64,000 bases of DNA from Carnegiea gigantea (GCA_029747015.1 JAKOGI010000147.1:558001-622000), one strand, 5' to 3'. Shown: positions 41,836 to 54,195, numbered from the stretch's first letter. Made by a program: numbers and translations. Notes: generated by a model from the sequence alone, not told the origin.

Positions 41836-42919
41836 ATTTTTTTACCTAATCCAAATACTTAGGTCTCTCTCTTAATATCTACTTTCAGTATTGTGATTCC
41901 TATTGATGATAGACTGAGGACATAATCATGAGTCATTATTCACTTATGCAATTTACATTCCTTTTACTTTAATTTCTCATTTACCAGCACAAATGAAAGA
42001 TAAATTTATTAATTAAAAACCATACGGTTTTACAAAAGATATCAAATTCAAATGAATACAAATCTAAAATAATGAAATAAATCTCTCATTCAAGGAAACT
42101 GATCTGTAATATACTCATCGCTCGTCCTGCTCGCACTCAATACTTCTTAATATAACTTTTGAAGAGGTGATCAGTAAATTTGGTACAGCTTTTTTGTAGG
42201 GGAAAGAAAAACACATTTGCATAACATGTTGTATGAGTCAAGTGCAACTTTAATTTCATGGTCCTTAACTACAAGTTGTATTTGCATTTGGGGGAAAAAA
42301 AAAATACAGTACTAGGAAAAAAAAAAAAAAAGGCTAGGTTATTGTGTTTGTCCATGTGCCCCTCCCCCAATTTAATAACAAGAATTTTTTTTTTTTGTAG
42401 AGGTGGCATTTTGTTGGATGATTGAGGTATATGCATAGGCTATGTATAGGATGAATGCATCAATCATTCTTCTAACAATAAGTTAGGTAGAAATGTAATT
42501 ATTAACACCAAAGCGTTATTATTTTGGTTAGGTTATATTTTATTGAAGGTCCATGATAAACCATTACCATTACCTACTCATAGACAACTATATATAGTAG
42601 ATTAGAGGGCCCCCCCCCCCCCCCCCCCAAAAAAAAAAAAAAGTTGGTATTTCCAACAAATTAATCCATATGTGTTGCACTTCTAGTGGTGAATATCTCA
42701 AGTAGTGGAATTGCCAAAAAAAAAGTCACGTTTGACTTTTTGGGGCAAAATGGGCAGAGGATTATACATCCATGGTCTTCGCATTAGTTATTGCATTATG
42801 GCCTCTATGATAATAAAAGAATGATGTCAAAATTCCTATGTAAATAGGACTCAAGCGGCTCCATTAGCCTACTTTTGAAATAAAGGCAAAATAATTTATA
42901 CAGGATAGCCTTTTTTTTA

Positions 42920-43050
42920 GCTGATATGGGTTGGTTCAAGTGGTATGGCACTTATTCTCTTCAAGTAAGGTCTCAGGTTCAAGTCTTATGAATTAAGAAA
43001 ATTTATGATGAAAAAACTCTACTAATTACTGGACCAATAGTAACTCGACA
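42920..43050 (+). mobile_element. tRNA-derived SINE-like element
   Basis: GGTTGGTTCAAGTGGTA (42939-42955, box A-like) is followed by GGTCTCAGGTTCAAGTC (42969-42985, box B-like) and an A-rich tail region reading AATTAAGAAAATTTATGATG. The 3' half closely resembles a stretch near 22600-22650 (TTTCAAGTTCAACTCTCATA, then AGAAAAATTTATTATGAAAG), indicating a repeat family. Boundaries are approximate. Confidence 0.55.
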
Positions 43051-43269
43051 CCAATGAAATAAAGGATCCAAGACCAAGAATGGTAGAACACAATGCATAT
43101 AAAGGTATACATCTTTATATTACTGATTAGATTTATTGAAATTTGCACCTAAAATTATTAGCAAAGTATGGGAAAAATGATTCAAAGATTGATGCTTTTC
43201 ATAAAAGTGTACAAATTACTTTTAATTAGTTTAGTATTTATATCCAATTTCATGTTTACATTTAACACA

Positions 43270-43794
43270 TGTTGGAGTATGAAAATGGGTATTGTCCCAC
43301 ATTGATAAAATTCAAAGAATATAATAGTGGATATTGTTCCACATTGATGAAATTAAAGGGCTTGAACATACTTGTGAGTTACTCTACCCATTGATAATTG
43401 GTTTTGGGCTGGAATCTCCTTTAAGTTTATATGCATGACTCTTTGTTTATAACCCAATTGATAAAAAAATTTAACATAATATCAGAGTAGGTTACTCGAT
43501 CTTGATTTGCCACTATCCCTGTTTGATTAAAATTGTGTGCACGTGTTGGGCCTTGTCAGTAGCCTACACATGAGGCGGTGTGTTAGAGTATGAAAGTTGT
43601 ATTGTGCCACATTGATAAAATTCGAAAAATATGATAGTGGGTGTTGTCCCACATTGATAAAATTAAAGGGCTTGAACATGTATATAAGTTTATGAGTTAC
43701 TCTACCCATTGTTAATTAATTTTGGGTTGAAACCTCATTTGATTTTATATGCAGGACTCTTTGTTTATAACCCAATTGATATAAAAATTTAACA
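43270..43794 (+). mobile_element. second TRIM element, 525 bp, with perfect 5-bp target-site duplication
   Basis: The terminal repeats are 43270-43476 (207 bp) and 43581-43794 (214 bp). Both begin TGTTAGAG or TGTTGGAGTATG and end AAATTTAACA. The primer-binding region after the first repeat reads TAATATCAGAGTAGGTT, a decayed match to initiator tRNA-Met. GAGGCGGTG precedes the second repeat as a polypurine tract. The interior is about 104 bp and non-coding. The flanks are ACACA at 43265-43269 and ACACA at 43795-43799, an exact target-site duplication. The element belongs to a different family from the one at 38476. Confidence 0.92.
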
Positions 43795-44384
43795 ACACAA
43801 GCTACATGTTAGATCATATTTTTAAAGTTTTGTAAGTGTATCCAAAAAAAAGATACAAAATTCATAATTATAAGATTATTCTCTACTCTTGATTGAAAGA
43901 AAATAAATAATAAAACTTTAAAAGAAAATTAGTTTATAAAACATTGGCTCACATGGCTAAGCCACCATGTTACCTATGTTAGAAACACTAGAAAAGGGGA
44001 TGTTGATTGTTGCTTTAAGTGAAACAAGGTAAGTTGAAGCCCATTTCAAAGAAACACAAACAAAAGAATCCAAACGAACCATGTAGTTCAATGCAACAAG
44101 ACTGCCCTCCTCATTTTGATCGTTCTTTGTTCATTTGAACCTTGCAAGCCATTTTCGCAAGGGACATTATTGATGTGTGATAGCTATTCAATTGGATTGG
44201 ACCCGATTTCATTCTATTTCCTGAACTTTAATCATCGACTTTTTTACTATAAATTTTATTTCACAATTCATCTTTCAACATATCATTCTAAGTCAAATAA
44301 ATCTAGTCACACTATAAACACCACTCAATATGGGTTCATATTACAGGGCTTGATATGATGAAATTTACTATAAATAGTCTTACT

Positions 44385-45042
44385 TAGGGCTAGTAGAAAA
44401 ACTCATACCCACCTAAAACTCACAAAACTAGCCCCAGTGGGTAGGTATGGGTGGTGAAAATAGACAAAAATGAGTATAGGGCGGGTATTACTAAAATTAG
44501 TATAGTATGAATATGCGTATGGGTATAGGACTTATCCTCCCCATACACATCTCATACTCATTTTATCAATACTCACCCTATACCCGTCTCATACGCGCCC
44601 CATATAAAACTCATATCCGTTTGTTTAAAGTTCTAATTTGTTACTTGTACTTGTATATTTTGCTAATTGCTTTGAGTTGTATGATATTCAAGATTTTGAC
44701 GAAACATTTTGTTTAAAACTATAATTGTCAAGTGCTAATTGCTTTGATTGATAAACCTTTAGTTGTATTCGATGCTATATGATACGTTGTTGGAAACTTG
44801 GTATTAATGTGACATATTGGCTATTTGATGTCGAATATGGATACAAAATAGGTTTAATTCTTTTTTGTGTATATATACCTGAATAAAACTCACATATCCG
44901 CTATACCCAGTAAGTATGGGTATGGATATAATTTTATAATATCCGATGGGTATGAGTATAGGTATGAGTATTAATTTTGAAAATGAGAATTGATAAGGAT
45001 ACGGATAAACTCATCCCGTATCACCCCTATTTGTTACCCCTT
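44385..45042. mobile_element. 658-bp non-autonomous hAT-like element with 8-bp target-site duplication
   Basis: A perfect 8-bp direct repeat GTCTTACT flanks the element at 44377-44384 and 45043-45050. Weak terminal inverted repeats start TAGGGCTAGTAGA on the left and AAGGGGTAACAAA on the complement of the right. Both subterminal regions are packed with GGGTATGGGTATG-type words in opposite orientation, as in hAT elements where such words bind transposase. There is no ORF of note. The superfamily is inferred from the 8-bp duplication and the subterminal structure. Confidence 0.7.
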
Positions 45043-45589
45043 GTCTTACTCTTATAAGCATAGAGATGAATTATAGATGACTCATAATTGGGGGGGGGGG
45101 GGGAATTTTCTTGGGCAAAATAATACCCATTGACCATTGTAAGAGGCCTAGCCAAAGAAAACAATAAAACAAAAGAAAACACACGCACACCAAAAGGGGG
45201 TGTTTTTTTCAATTTGGCTAATCATAGTTGTCTCATATTTGACTCCACATGGATCTTCCTCTTCTTGCGGCCATTACTCTCCCAATATTCTGTGTCGAAC
45301 CAATCATTTTCTAGTTTTTATCTACTTACCCAACCAACCCAATTGCTAATAATTGTTTTTTCAAAAAAATCATACAACACTTAACAACTCTCAATATGGG
45401 TCTCTTTATCACAAAATTTTAAAAGATTTAAATATAAATAGTCTTACTGGTATAAACACTCTTACAAATTACAAGTAAAAAAAAATGGATCCAAGAGACA
45501 TAAAAAGGGAAAAAAAAAATTCAGTATTATGAAAACATTATTAAATAATTTATTAGTTTCTCAAACTCAGACCCCTTTAAATGATCATG

Positions 45590-46288
45590 TTCATTAATTG
45601 ATGCACACTAAACCCAGACCTCCCACATGCTCTTTCATTGTCCTCTCTCTCTCTTTCTCTGACAAGTTTTGAGTCAGACACTTGCTGCTGTTGATTTTCT
45701 GGCAAATACCCTGTTCTGAAACTGCAAAAAGTTCGCAACTTTGAAGCTTCATTTAGATCTGAGAGAGAGAGAGAGAGATGATGCTCTGTTTCAGCCAGCA
45801 AATCAGCTTCGACAAAGAGATGCCATTTACCCCTTGTGATCTGTGGCGCCATTAATGAGTAAGTTTAACCATCTCCTTCTCATTTCTATTCTCTGTTTGT
45901 TTCCCGTTAAAAAAATGAAGAAAGATTTAAACTTGTCAACTGGGAAACTGATCGACTTTCATGGGTAACCAAACAAATACCAGAAGTAGTTGACAAAACA
46001 AGTTGGCACGAAATTATGTATTTTGCGTAACTGACTTTGCTCATATATTGAAAGTAGAACTGTAGTAGTTGACAAAGTTGACCGTTGGAGTCTAATTACT
46101 CGACGTTTTATAATAATTCCTTATAATCTTAATTATATCCTGCTTATAACCCCTTTTTCTTCTAATCCCAGATGCTGTTCAAGATTCTGAATCTGATCAG
46201 AATTCAGAACCAGTTGTTACTTGTTAGTGCAGAAAAGCTATTAGCTGAATTGCCCATTTGACCTTTTTGAGGTGAGAAAGAGAGAAAA
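45590..46288 (+). promoter_or_regulatory. leader of the receptor-like kinase with two upstream ORFs
   Basis: A probable leader exon (about 45590-45858) contains CT- and GA-rich tracts and a 25-codon upstream ORF, 45778-45855, starting MMLCFSQQISFDKEM. The donor is A|GTAAGT at 45858/45859 and the acceptor CAG ends at 46171. A second upstream ORF of 29 codons (46172-46261, starting MLFKILNLIRIQ) begins at the first base of the next exon and stops 27 bases before the main ATG. Upstream ORFs commonly reduce translation. Exon borders are predicted from sequence only. Confidence 0.5.
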
Positions 46289-48327
46289 ATGGGCAAGATG
46301 GGAAGTATTTTCACAGCAATTCTCTTGGTGGGTTTAAGTTTCTACCAAATTTATGCTGAACCCTTTGGCGATAAGATAGCATTGCTTCAATTCATTCAAA
46401 AAATGCCACCATCCCGTTTTCTGAACTGGAACCTCAATACTCCTGTCTGCACCTTGTGGGCTGGAGTCACTTGTGACAAGGATCAGACCATTGTTACAGC
46501 CCTCAACTTGCCGGGGCTCGGGTTCCATGGCTCGATCCCACCCTTCACCCTTAGTCGCCTTTTGGGTCTTCAGACACTGAGCCTTAGGAACAATAATATT
46601 TCCGGTCCTTTTCCTATTGATTTTGCCAATTTGAGGAACTTGACTTTCTTGTATCTTCAGTTCAACAACTTCTCAGGTCCCTTACCTTCAGATTTCTCTG
46701 TTTGGCAAAACCTGGTGGTTCTTGATCTGTCTAATAATAACTTCAATGGGAGTATCCCCTCTTCCGTTTCCAATTTGACCCAACTCACCACTCTTGATCT
46801 TTCGAACAACTCCCTTTCTGGGCAAATACCCAACTTTGATCTCCTCAACTTACAGTTGCTTAACTTGTCTTATAACCATTTCAATGGAACTCTGCCTCAT
46901 AATCTTCACAGATTCCCGAGCTCGTCGTTTTCAGGGAATAATTTCTCCTCTGAAGTTTCTCAAGCCATCCCTCCAACACCAACACTATCAGCACTACCAC
47001 CTGTTACTACTAACCAACCCCAACCCCAACCCCAACCCCACAAATCCAGGAAGATTAGTGAGACTGCACTTCTAGGGATAATTCTGGGTGGTTCTGCAGT
47101 TTTGTTCTTGGTGATCGTGGTAATCATGCTTGCAATCTACTCGAAAAAGGAAACCGATCAAAATGACAACATAAACTCGAAGCCTCAAAAGGCGAAGCAC
47201 TTGAAGAAGAGAAAGCAAACTGCAGAAAGTGACGAAGAGAAGAATGGGAGGATGACGTTCTTCGAGGGCTCTAATTTGGCGTTTGACCTAGAGGATCTTT
47301 TGAGGGCCTCTGCCGAGGTGCTTGGGAAGGGCACTTTCGGAACAACATACAAGGCCGCCCTGGAGGATTCCACCACTGTGGTGGTGAAGAGGCTCAAGGA
47401 AGTCAGCGTAGGAAAACGTGACTTCGAGCAGCAAATGGAGGTGGTTGGTAATATTAGGCATGAGAATGTAGCTCCACTTAGAGCATACTATTACTCCAAA
47501 GATGAGAAACTTACGGTTTATGATTATTTCAGCCATGGCAGCTTAGCAACAATGTTACATGGTGGGTCCATCGGCAACTTTTCACTTCAATCACATGTTC
47601 TCTTCATTTGGATTTCCCATTGGTTTCTTTGTTACAGCATGGTTCGTTATATATCTGGAATCTTTGATCATGGAAATTCTCTCTCAACACTGCAGGGAAA
47701 GGAGACAATCGAGCGCCACTGGACTGGGAAACCCGGCTAAGAATTGTCATTGGTGCAGCAAGAGGTCTAGCCCACATCCACACCCAAAACAGTGGAAAAT
47801 TCGTACATGGAAACATCAAGCCCTCGAACATCTTTCTCAACCCTCAAAACTTTGGTTTTGTAGCTGACCTTGGACTAGCCACCTTAGTGACCCCATTGGC
47901 AGTACCAGTTCAATACAGGGCTCCTGAGGTCACTGAACCTCGAAAAGCAACCCAAGCATCTGATGTATATAGTTTTGGAGTTCTGATACTCGAGCTCCTA
48001 ACAGGGCATCCTCCCATAGTGCACGGTATGCACATAGTCAAGTGGGTCAGGTCCGTGGTAAGAGAGGAATGGACATCCGAAGTGTTTGATGTGGCGCTAT
48101 TGAGGTACCCTAATGCCGAGGAAGAGATGGTAAGTATGCTGCAATTAGGACTCTCTTGTTCTGAGACAGCCCCAGATCGCCGGCCAAAGATGTGGGAGGT
48201 GGCAAGGATGGTGGAGAGTATCCCACGGGGAACCTCCGGGACCCGCCCTTCATCGGCAGTCTCAACTCCGACACCAGCATCCCTTGCATGTGTGGTTGAT
48301 ATAGGATCCACTTCTTCCCCAAAATAA
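46289..48327 (+). CDS. LRR receptor-like kinase, predicted pseudokinase (LRR III type)
   Basis: This is a plasma-membrane receptor-like protein. Two exons, 46289-47561 and 47696-48327, join in frame (G|GG) to give 634 aa. A signal peptide (1-23) is followed by an LRR N-cap with C54-x7-C62 and about five LRRs (75-205), a Pro/Gln-rich juxtamembrane stretch, a transmembrane helix at about 260-284 and a basic segment. The kinase domain runs from about 345. The glycine loop GKGTFG (346-351), K367 and APE are present. The catalytic HRD is HGN (462-464) and the DFG is DLG (482-484), so phosphotransfer is unlikely, as in the probable inactive receptor kinase group around Arabidopsis At4g23740. It probably signals as a co-receptor or scaffold. 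The intron position inside the kinase domain is typical of this group. The next in-frame Met is at codon 4. Confidence 0.93.
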
Positions 48328-49529
48328 GATTTGTGTTAGTAGTTGAAGTTAGAAAATTTTCTCTTTTGTTTTCTCTTTATTTTTGGGTTTTATTTTTCTT
48401 ACAAGTTGAGGCAAATATAGGAATTTAAAGGAGAAACATGGAAGAAATCTCAACCATTCTATGTTTTGTACACAAGTGTGTCATTTTTCTCCAGAAGTAT
48501 GATGTCTAATGTAGCTGGTCAGCAAAAGTCAGCTGTTTTCCTGTCTTGTCCTGAATATTCCTTTTTCTTTTTTTTTTCCTTTTTTTTCCGGTTTTTTTAG
48601 AGGGGGGGGTGCTTTAGGTTGAAAATTTGATGCATAAAGAAGAATAAGAAAACCATCTTACCTAGTTCTAGCCATGCTGATAGGTCGATTTGAACCTTAA
48701 GCCAAAACTGCTCCCTTGGGTTGTTCTTTCTCATTTGGTTTCATTTCATGTTGATATTGTTCACACTTTGGACAAAAATATTAACATTTAACATCTTAAA
48801 TCACGATGAATAAAGATTAAGGTAGATGATTGAGATAATATACAATTTAAGAAAACATTGATGCATTCTGACTGATATTATAACAGCACTATCTCTTTTA
48901 ATTTGGTTTATTTAGTTTTTATTTAATGGAACCTAGTTGGTATGATTTTAGCATGCATAAGACCACAGAATCACCGGCAGCCAAGAAAACCGAATTTCAG
49001 CATTTCAAAACAGAGGGTTAGATTTCTCAGCTGATCTGCGTTTGCCTTAAAACTTAAGGCTAAGTACACTAATGTAAGCTGCATTATTGTCAGCTCATCA
49101 CCATTCAACCAAACCCAGATCGACTTTGCAGTTGTGGTATTAGAATCAACCAGCTTGTTTCAGAACACAAATTCAGAGCTTTGCTAAGTAAACTCGCAGC
49201 AACAACGAAAATGGGGGGGAAAAAGATAGAAGAAGAAGAAAAAGAAGCTCATGGCACATAAATCTCTTGAAATGGGGAACAACATATGAAGTTTTTATAA
49301 ATTTTCAAGTGCATGTACACATTCAGAACATCTAAATTTGACACGAACACAAAACTGGGGAAAGCGAAAGGAAAATCAAACAGAACAGAAAAAATGATAT
49401 ACATGTGGCAAAGGCATTAGTATTATCAACCTGGCTGTAAGGTTTGACCGGCAACCGAGGGGAAATAGATCAGCATGACAGCAACATCATACCACCAGTA
49501 ACAGCTTCAACTGATGTAATATGGCAACA
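48328..49529. other. 3' regions of two convergent genes
   Basis: The receptor-like kinase (plus) and the TH1-like gene (minus) converge here. A T-rich run then G9 lies at about 48550-48610. The rest is AT-rich with no coding signal. The 3' untranslated regions of both genes probably account for several hundred bases at each end. Confidence 0.5.
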
Positions 49530-52500
49530 TTAGTCATCCTCGGGCTTAACTACAACCCTCGTCTTTACACCACCTGTTTATCAGAAAGGCAACAGGAGAA
49601 CACTCCTTAATTTTCTCACACACAGTAAACGGAACATGAATCTTTTATAAATTACATTGCAGTACAATTGCATGACTGAAGAAAGTCTATAAATACCTTC
49701 GACCTCCTCAAAGATCACCTCCTTCACCAAATCAGCTGTGGGATTATACTCAAACCTTGAATAACACAAAAGACAACGAGATCAAAACAGTGACCACCTA
49801 GAAGAGGGAAATGATGAGCAAGGGAACCGGAAACAAGATCTTATAATAAAGTAGTCAATCAAACATAATCAATTGAGATCTGAACACTTGAGTCTTGAGC
49901 AAACGCCAAACACTAACTGTTTTCCAATATGGGTTTTTAAATGCCATATCAAGAGACGAGACTTCAGGAACCTCGCATTTCCCTAAAAGGATTCTGAGAT
50001 GAGTAAGGTAGGAAAGGCACCTGTTCTTGAAAATCACATCAAGCTCAAAGTTAGATTCATTCTTTGTGGCATCCACCAGGACAGTAACAATTTCAGTCTT
50101 TCTAGTACTTGCCATGAGGATATCATACTCTGTGGGAATTCCAATCACAAAGAAATTATCACACAATGTGCTTAAATACAGCTTCTCAACAGCGGCAAGG
50201 GTTATCCGTCGTTTAAGGATGTATGTCTCAGGATCAATAATGTAAACAGCATAGTCGGTTATTACAAGAATACGCCTTTTCATCTTTCCAGTGCCAGTGA
50301 ACTTCAAAACTTTGTCTGCAAAGAGGATTTGCCTGTCACCTACAAAACCAGTCAGGCCAGATATGTCAAATGACATTCAAGATCAACTGCACATTTAGCA
50401 CAGCTCCCACCCCAGCTGAGAGAGCAGAGCCAAGAAAACAACCAGCATGTCAAGGACCTATGATGACATGACAGACACCTGCGATATTCACCATGTAACA
50501 AGACCAAAGCGGCACACCATAACCTTAGTGGGCAGAAATATTGTGTTTAAGAGACATTCAAGGAGAACAGAATTTTTTCTAATAGAATAAGGAAGTTGTA
50601 AACTAGATAAACAGAAGCACCAATAACGGCAATTCTAGAAGTCATTTCTTTCCCTTTAAAATTTTAGTACGCAATTGGTAAGAGAAGTCATTAGGACACG
50701 ATCCCCTAAAGTATCCAACGTGATAAATAAGATATCTCCCAGGCTCTTTAGTCCAACATGACTTGTGAGTAGCTATCACAACCCTAGGTGATAGATACAT
50801 CCACAAAAGCAACCAGCATGTCAAAGCCATACAATAAAACACCTATGATATTCACCAAAGGGCGAAAAACAAACCTCCAAGACGCACATCATGACCTAAG
50901 TAAACAAAGAGACAGTCTCCTAGAGATCATAAAGGAGATTTCCAAAGGCATAAGAAGGTTATAGAGTAGCAATGTTAAACAAATCACATATGATAGGCTA
51001 ACTGTTCTATTTTCATGTGAAAAAACTGTGCACATTGATTTGAATTTGCCTGCAGGTACTTATCTTGGCTTAGGAGCAGCAACAGAAGTTCCAGTATGGT
51101 GGGAAGGGAAGTTGAGTTAAGTTTAGCTTGGCCAATATAAAAACAAACCGCTGCTAAAATATAGCCTCCTCAATTGAAAGTTTGAACTTAAGAGCTGATG
51201 ACAACTGAAATAGCACATGTGATTATGCCCTGAACATGTATAAAAGAAATTCAGAAAGCCCCAACTCAAAGGGAATTAAGTAAGTAAAATAATTGGTCGA
51301 TTAGGTTCCAACTTTGAAGCATTAGAATTTTTTAAAAGGACAGGGAGAAAGCCGAAATTGCATGCCAAATTTTGCACATCATATGCCAGAAGATACATTG
51401 GAACTCAGTAAAAAAAATTCCAAATTCAAAACCAACAGAATAAGATGGTACTTCTTTTGCCAACTGATTTCATTGCTAGTCGTCCAAGAGCCGCAACACA
51501 TATAGAGACAGATGGGAGGAAGAACACAATTTCTGCAGATGAGACCAGAAGCAGACTGGGAGACAGGACAAGAGTAAGAGATATCTGATACCAACCAGAT
51601 CATCAAGATTGAATACTATATATTGCACTCCTCTAAACTGTTGAATTAATCATATTTTCAAAAATGCTGAAACGCCAAGTGTCACATACTGTCTGACTTC
51701 TATGTAGATGCAACACACCAGCAGATATCAGAACAAAATCGGTCCAACAAGGAAAACCTAAAGATGGATTAAGTGTATTTGACAGAAGGTATCATGTGTG
51801 GGAAGATCAAGGAATTGAGCACTAGTCTAGCACCTCCTAAGCTGTATAAAACTCACCAGAAAATTTTCAGAGCGACTTTAGCCATCTCAAAGCACCCCAA
51901 TTTACTCAATAGACAACAACCTACCTTGGATGATATTATTAAATCACTATTACAACATGACCCTAACAACCAGTTGGTAGCATAGGGTACTATTCCATTA
52001 TAAATCATTCAAAAGGCTGATATAAGGTATCAACTCCAACTAGGCAATATCCACACAGGAAAGCTCATATCTAACTGCTTCCATTTATGTCTGATTCCCA
52101 TATTAATCCCCCAGATGTTTATACCATTGTGCATAAGGAATGGCTTCAAGATAAACCCAAACAATGCATGTCAATTCTTGAGTCAGATGGCATACTGTCT
52201 GCAACTTACCAGAAAGACCACCTACCAACCAATAGTAACCCCCCGACTGCCTACTAGCATCGCCCATTGGGCTCCTATCCCAACCATCGAAACACAATAT
52301 GTCGAAGCTTGGTACACACAGCTAGCATCTAACAAAAATACTAAGAGCAGGACGCAAGAACAATGTACCCCACCAAGGAATTATGTCTTTTCTGCTGAAG
52401 AGCAAGGCAAAAACCCTTCATTTTAGATCAACTACAATGGGGAGTTCCAAACACCACAGATCTAAACAGCTTAAACACAAAAGCTTACAGGCTTAAAACA

Positions 52501-53967
52501 GGCACTCAAAGCAATAACAATTTATTTCACCAGACAACAACCCCCTCCCCCCCCTCCCCTTCAAGAAATGATAAGAATGTTCTCATCCAGGTGTTTCAAC
52601 TTTCAAGCACACTACCATCTACTTTAACATGAAGTTGTTACCATCCACAGACCTCCAACTAGAAAGCGTAGCCTCCTTAAAAGATTACCTGATGAAGCCA
52701 ATCCGCATGTGTCACTGTGGAACGCCTCCCCTCTCTCTTCCCTTACTTAATCTGCTGTTCAGCAGGAAGCAGAACAAATTGCTTTGGTTTTCACATAACA
52801 CAAGACTCTAGAATCCGAATTGCTGGAGAGTGTAAGCCAAAATTGATACGCTAATATCCACCACACTAAATAAACTTTATTGCTCACACTGAAACTCCAT
52901 GTCTTTTAACCCTATAATTCAATTGATTCAGTACCATAAACAATGGGAACTTTGCCGTCCTTTATTGACCTATTGACTATAACTGGCTACTATATCCACA
53001 ACCCCACATAGACATATGTCATATTAACCATAAGAATCAACATGTTTTACACAGACATATGTCAACTTAACCATAAGAATCAACGTGTTTAAGAAAAAGG
53101 AGTATGCTTTATCACTTTAGTTCCACTTAGTCTAACATACACAATATGTTCACTCAAAAATCTATCTACTCGAACCTTATGATTGGCCAAAAAAATGACC
53201 AATCAGACTCATCCATAGTTCTAGTCATCGTCACTTCACAGCACCTGATGCCATTGCCACTTCTCGAATTCAATCCCACCAACTTCGAACTCCACGACTG
53301 ACTCTCCAAATTAGCAAACATTATCCCCTTTATAGTGCCACTCTCATTGAAATCACCAAAACTTGATTTTCCCAATTAAACTCATGCTGCAAAACGACCA
53401 CAAACAACCTTTGCTTAGAATCTACCTATAGCACCCTCATGTATGAAAAATCTGAAACATAAATTTCCTCAAACCCATTTGCTAACAATTACACCACCCC
53501 ACCTCTCAACAGCCCTAACCCTCTTTGCCCTACTTCCATTGATCATATTCAATACACGCACCACTTCAAACCAGTTTGCTAACCGTTACATTTATGCACT
53601 GTAAGCCGACAATAATTGGAAAATAAGCACCCAACATAGTCAAATCAAACTCTACCCCGAAACAAACAACATCAATTTCACAAGAAAATTCAACAAAAGC
53701 ATTAAAAACATAATCAAAAGGGGAAGTTAAATTACCTTGTTTATCCAGAATCTTGACATAAGGCTGAGAGGGGACATCAAGGTAGTCCCCCTTATATTCC
53801 CTACGAAACGAAGCCAATCGTCGCTGCTTCACACCCATGAAAGGCTTGAGATCCTCTTTATTATCATTATCATCCGACGGCTGGGCTCCGTTGTTGCTAT
53901 TGTCGCCGGAGTCCTCGGGATCGTTGATTTGGACCGCTCGGTTGTTGTTGTAGCTGTACCGGTTCAT
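49530..53967 (-). CDS. myosin-I tail (TH1)-like domain protein
   Basis: The TH1 domain of class I myosins binds acidic phospholipids. Plants lack class I myosins but have stand-alone TH1-like proteins, and this fits that type. Exons 53967-53736, 50339-50021, 49755-49697 and 49573-49530 join in frame to give 217 aa. An acidic, Asn-rich N-terminus (about residues 1-40) is followed by PFMGVKQRRLASFRREYKGD, then DRQILFADKVLKFTGTGKMK, RRILVITDYAVYIID, LKRRITLAAVEKLYLST, a DNFFVIGIP strand and TEIVTVLVDATK, the usual order of TH1 blocks. It ends VVVKPEDD. The first intron is about 3.4 kb. There is no motor domain nearby. Membrane association is inferred from the family. A hAT transposon starts 229 bp upstream of the ATG. 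Confidence 0.85.
50430..50985. repeat. diverged direct duplication inside the first intron of the TH1-like gene
   Basis: The segment at about 50430-50620 (AAAACAACCAGCATGTCAAG, ACACCTGCGATATTCACCA) recurs at about 50803-50985 (AAAAGCAACCAGCATGTCAA, ACACCTATGATATTCACCA). Order is conserved and divergence is moderate. Non-coding. Confidence 0.7.
53008..53094. repeat. 43-bp tandem repeat, two copies
   Basis: The unit AGACATATGTC...CCATAAGAATCAAC.TGTTT occurs twice with few differences, in the first intron of the TH1-like gene. Simple local duplication. Confidence 0.85.
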
Positions 53968-54195
53968 TTTCGCCGGCGCCGATCAAATTCCGACGAATTC
54001 TCCGGTTAGCTCGGTGACCGTCGTTGGAGCGGGCCGTAGAGGGCAGTCAGACAATGAGGCACATGGTGGTCTGGTCACTTGGTTCATAAACCTGGACTCG
54101 CGTCCCACCTACACAAAGGCTTTTCTTTTTCCTTTTCTTTTCTGCCCCCTTGTTTTTCCAACGGGATTTTACCCGCTTGTGAAAATTGGTATGTC

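Larger units (their letters stand above)
41056..45580. other. 4.5-kb repeat-rich spacer
   Basis: No protein gene is supported between the tRNA and the leader of the receptor kinase. Listed separately are a possible organelle-derived insert (41590-41835), a SINE (42920-43050), a TRIM (43270-43794) and a hAT-like element (44385-45042). A C19/A14 run lies at 42610-42642 and a G14 run at 45090-45103. The remainder is AT-rich. Confidence 0.5.

Noticed and set aside
45577..45852. 91-codon minus-strand ORF opposite the receptor-kinase leader
   Set aside because: It spans GA/CT simple repeats (REREREDN, SLSLSD) and is antisense to a well-formed leader exon with donor site, so it is judged a shadow.
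52115..52426. 103-codon plus-strand ORF in the first intron of the TH1-like gene
   Set aside because: There is no recognisable family, no promoter or splice signals, and its composition is similar to the surrounding intron. A decayed transposon fragment is possible but not shown.
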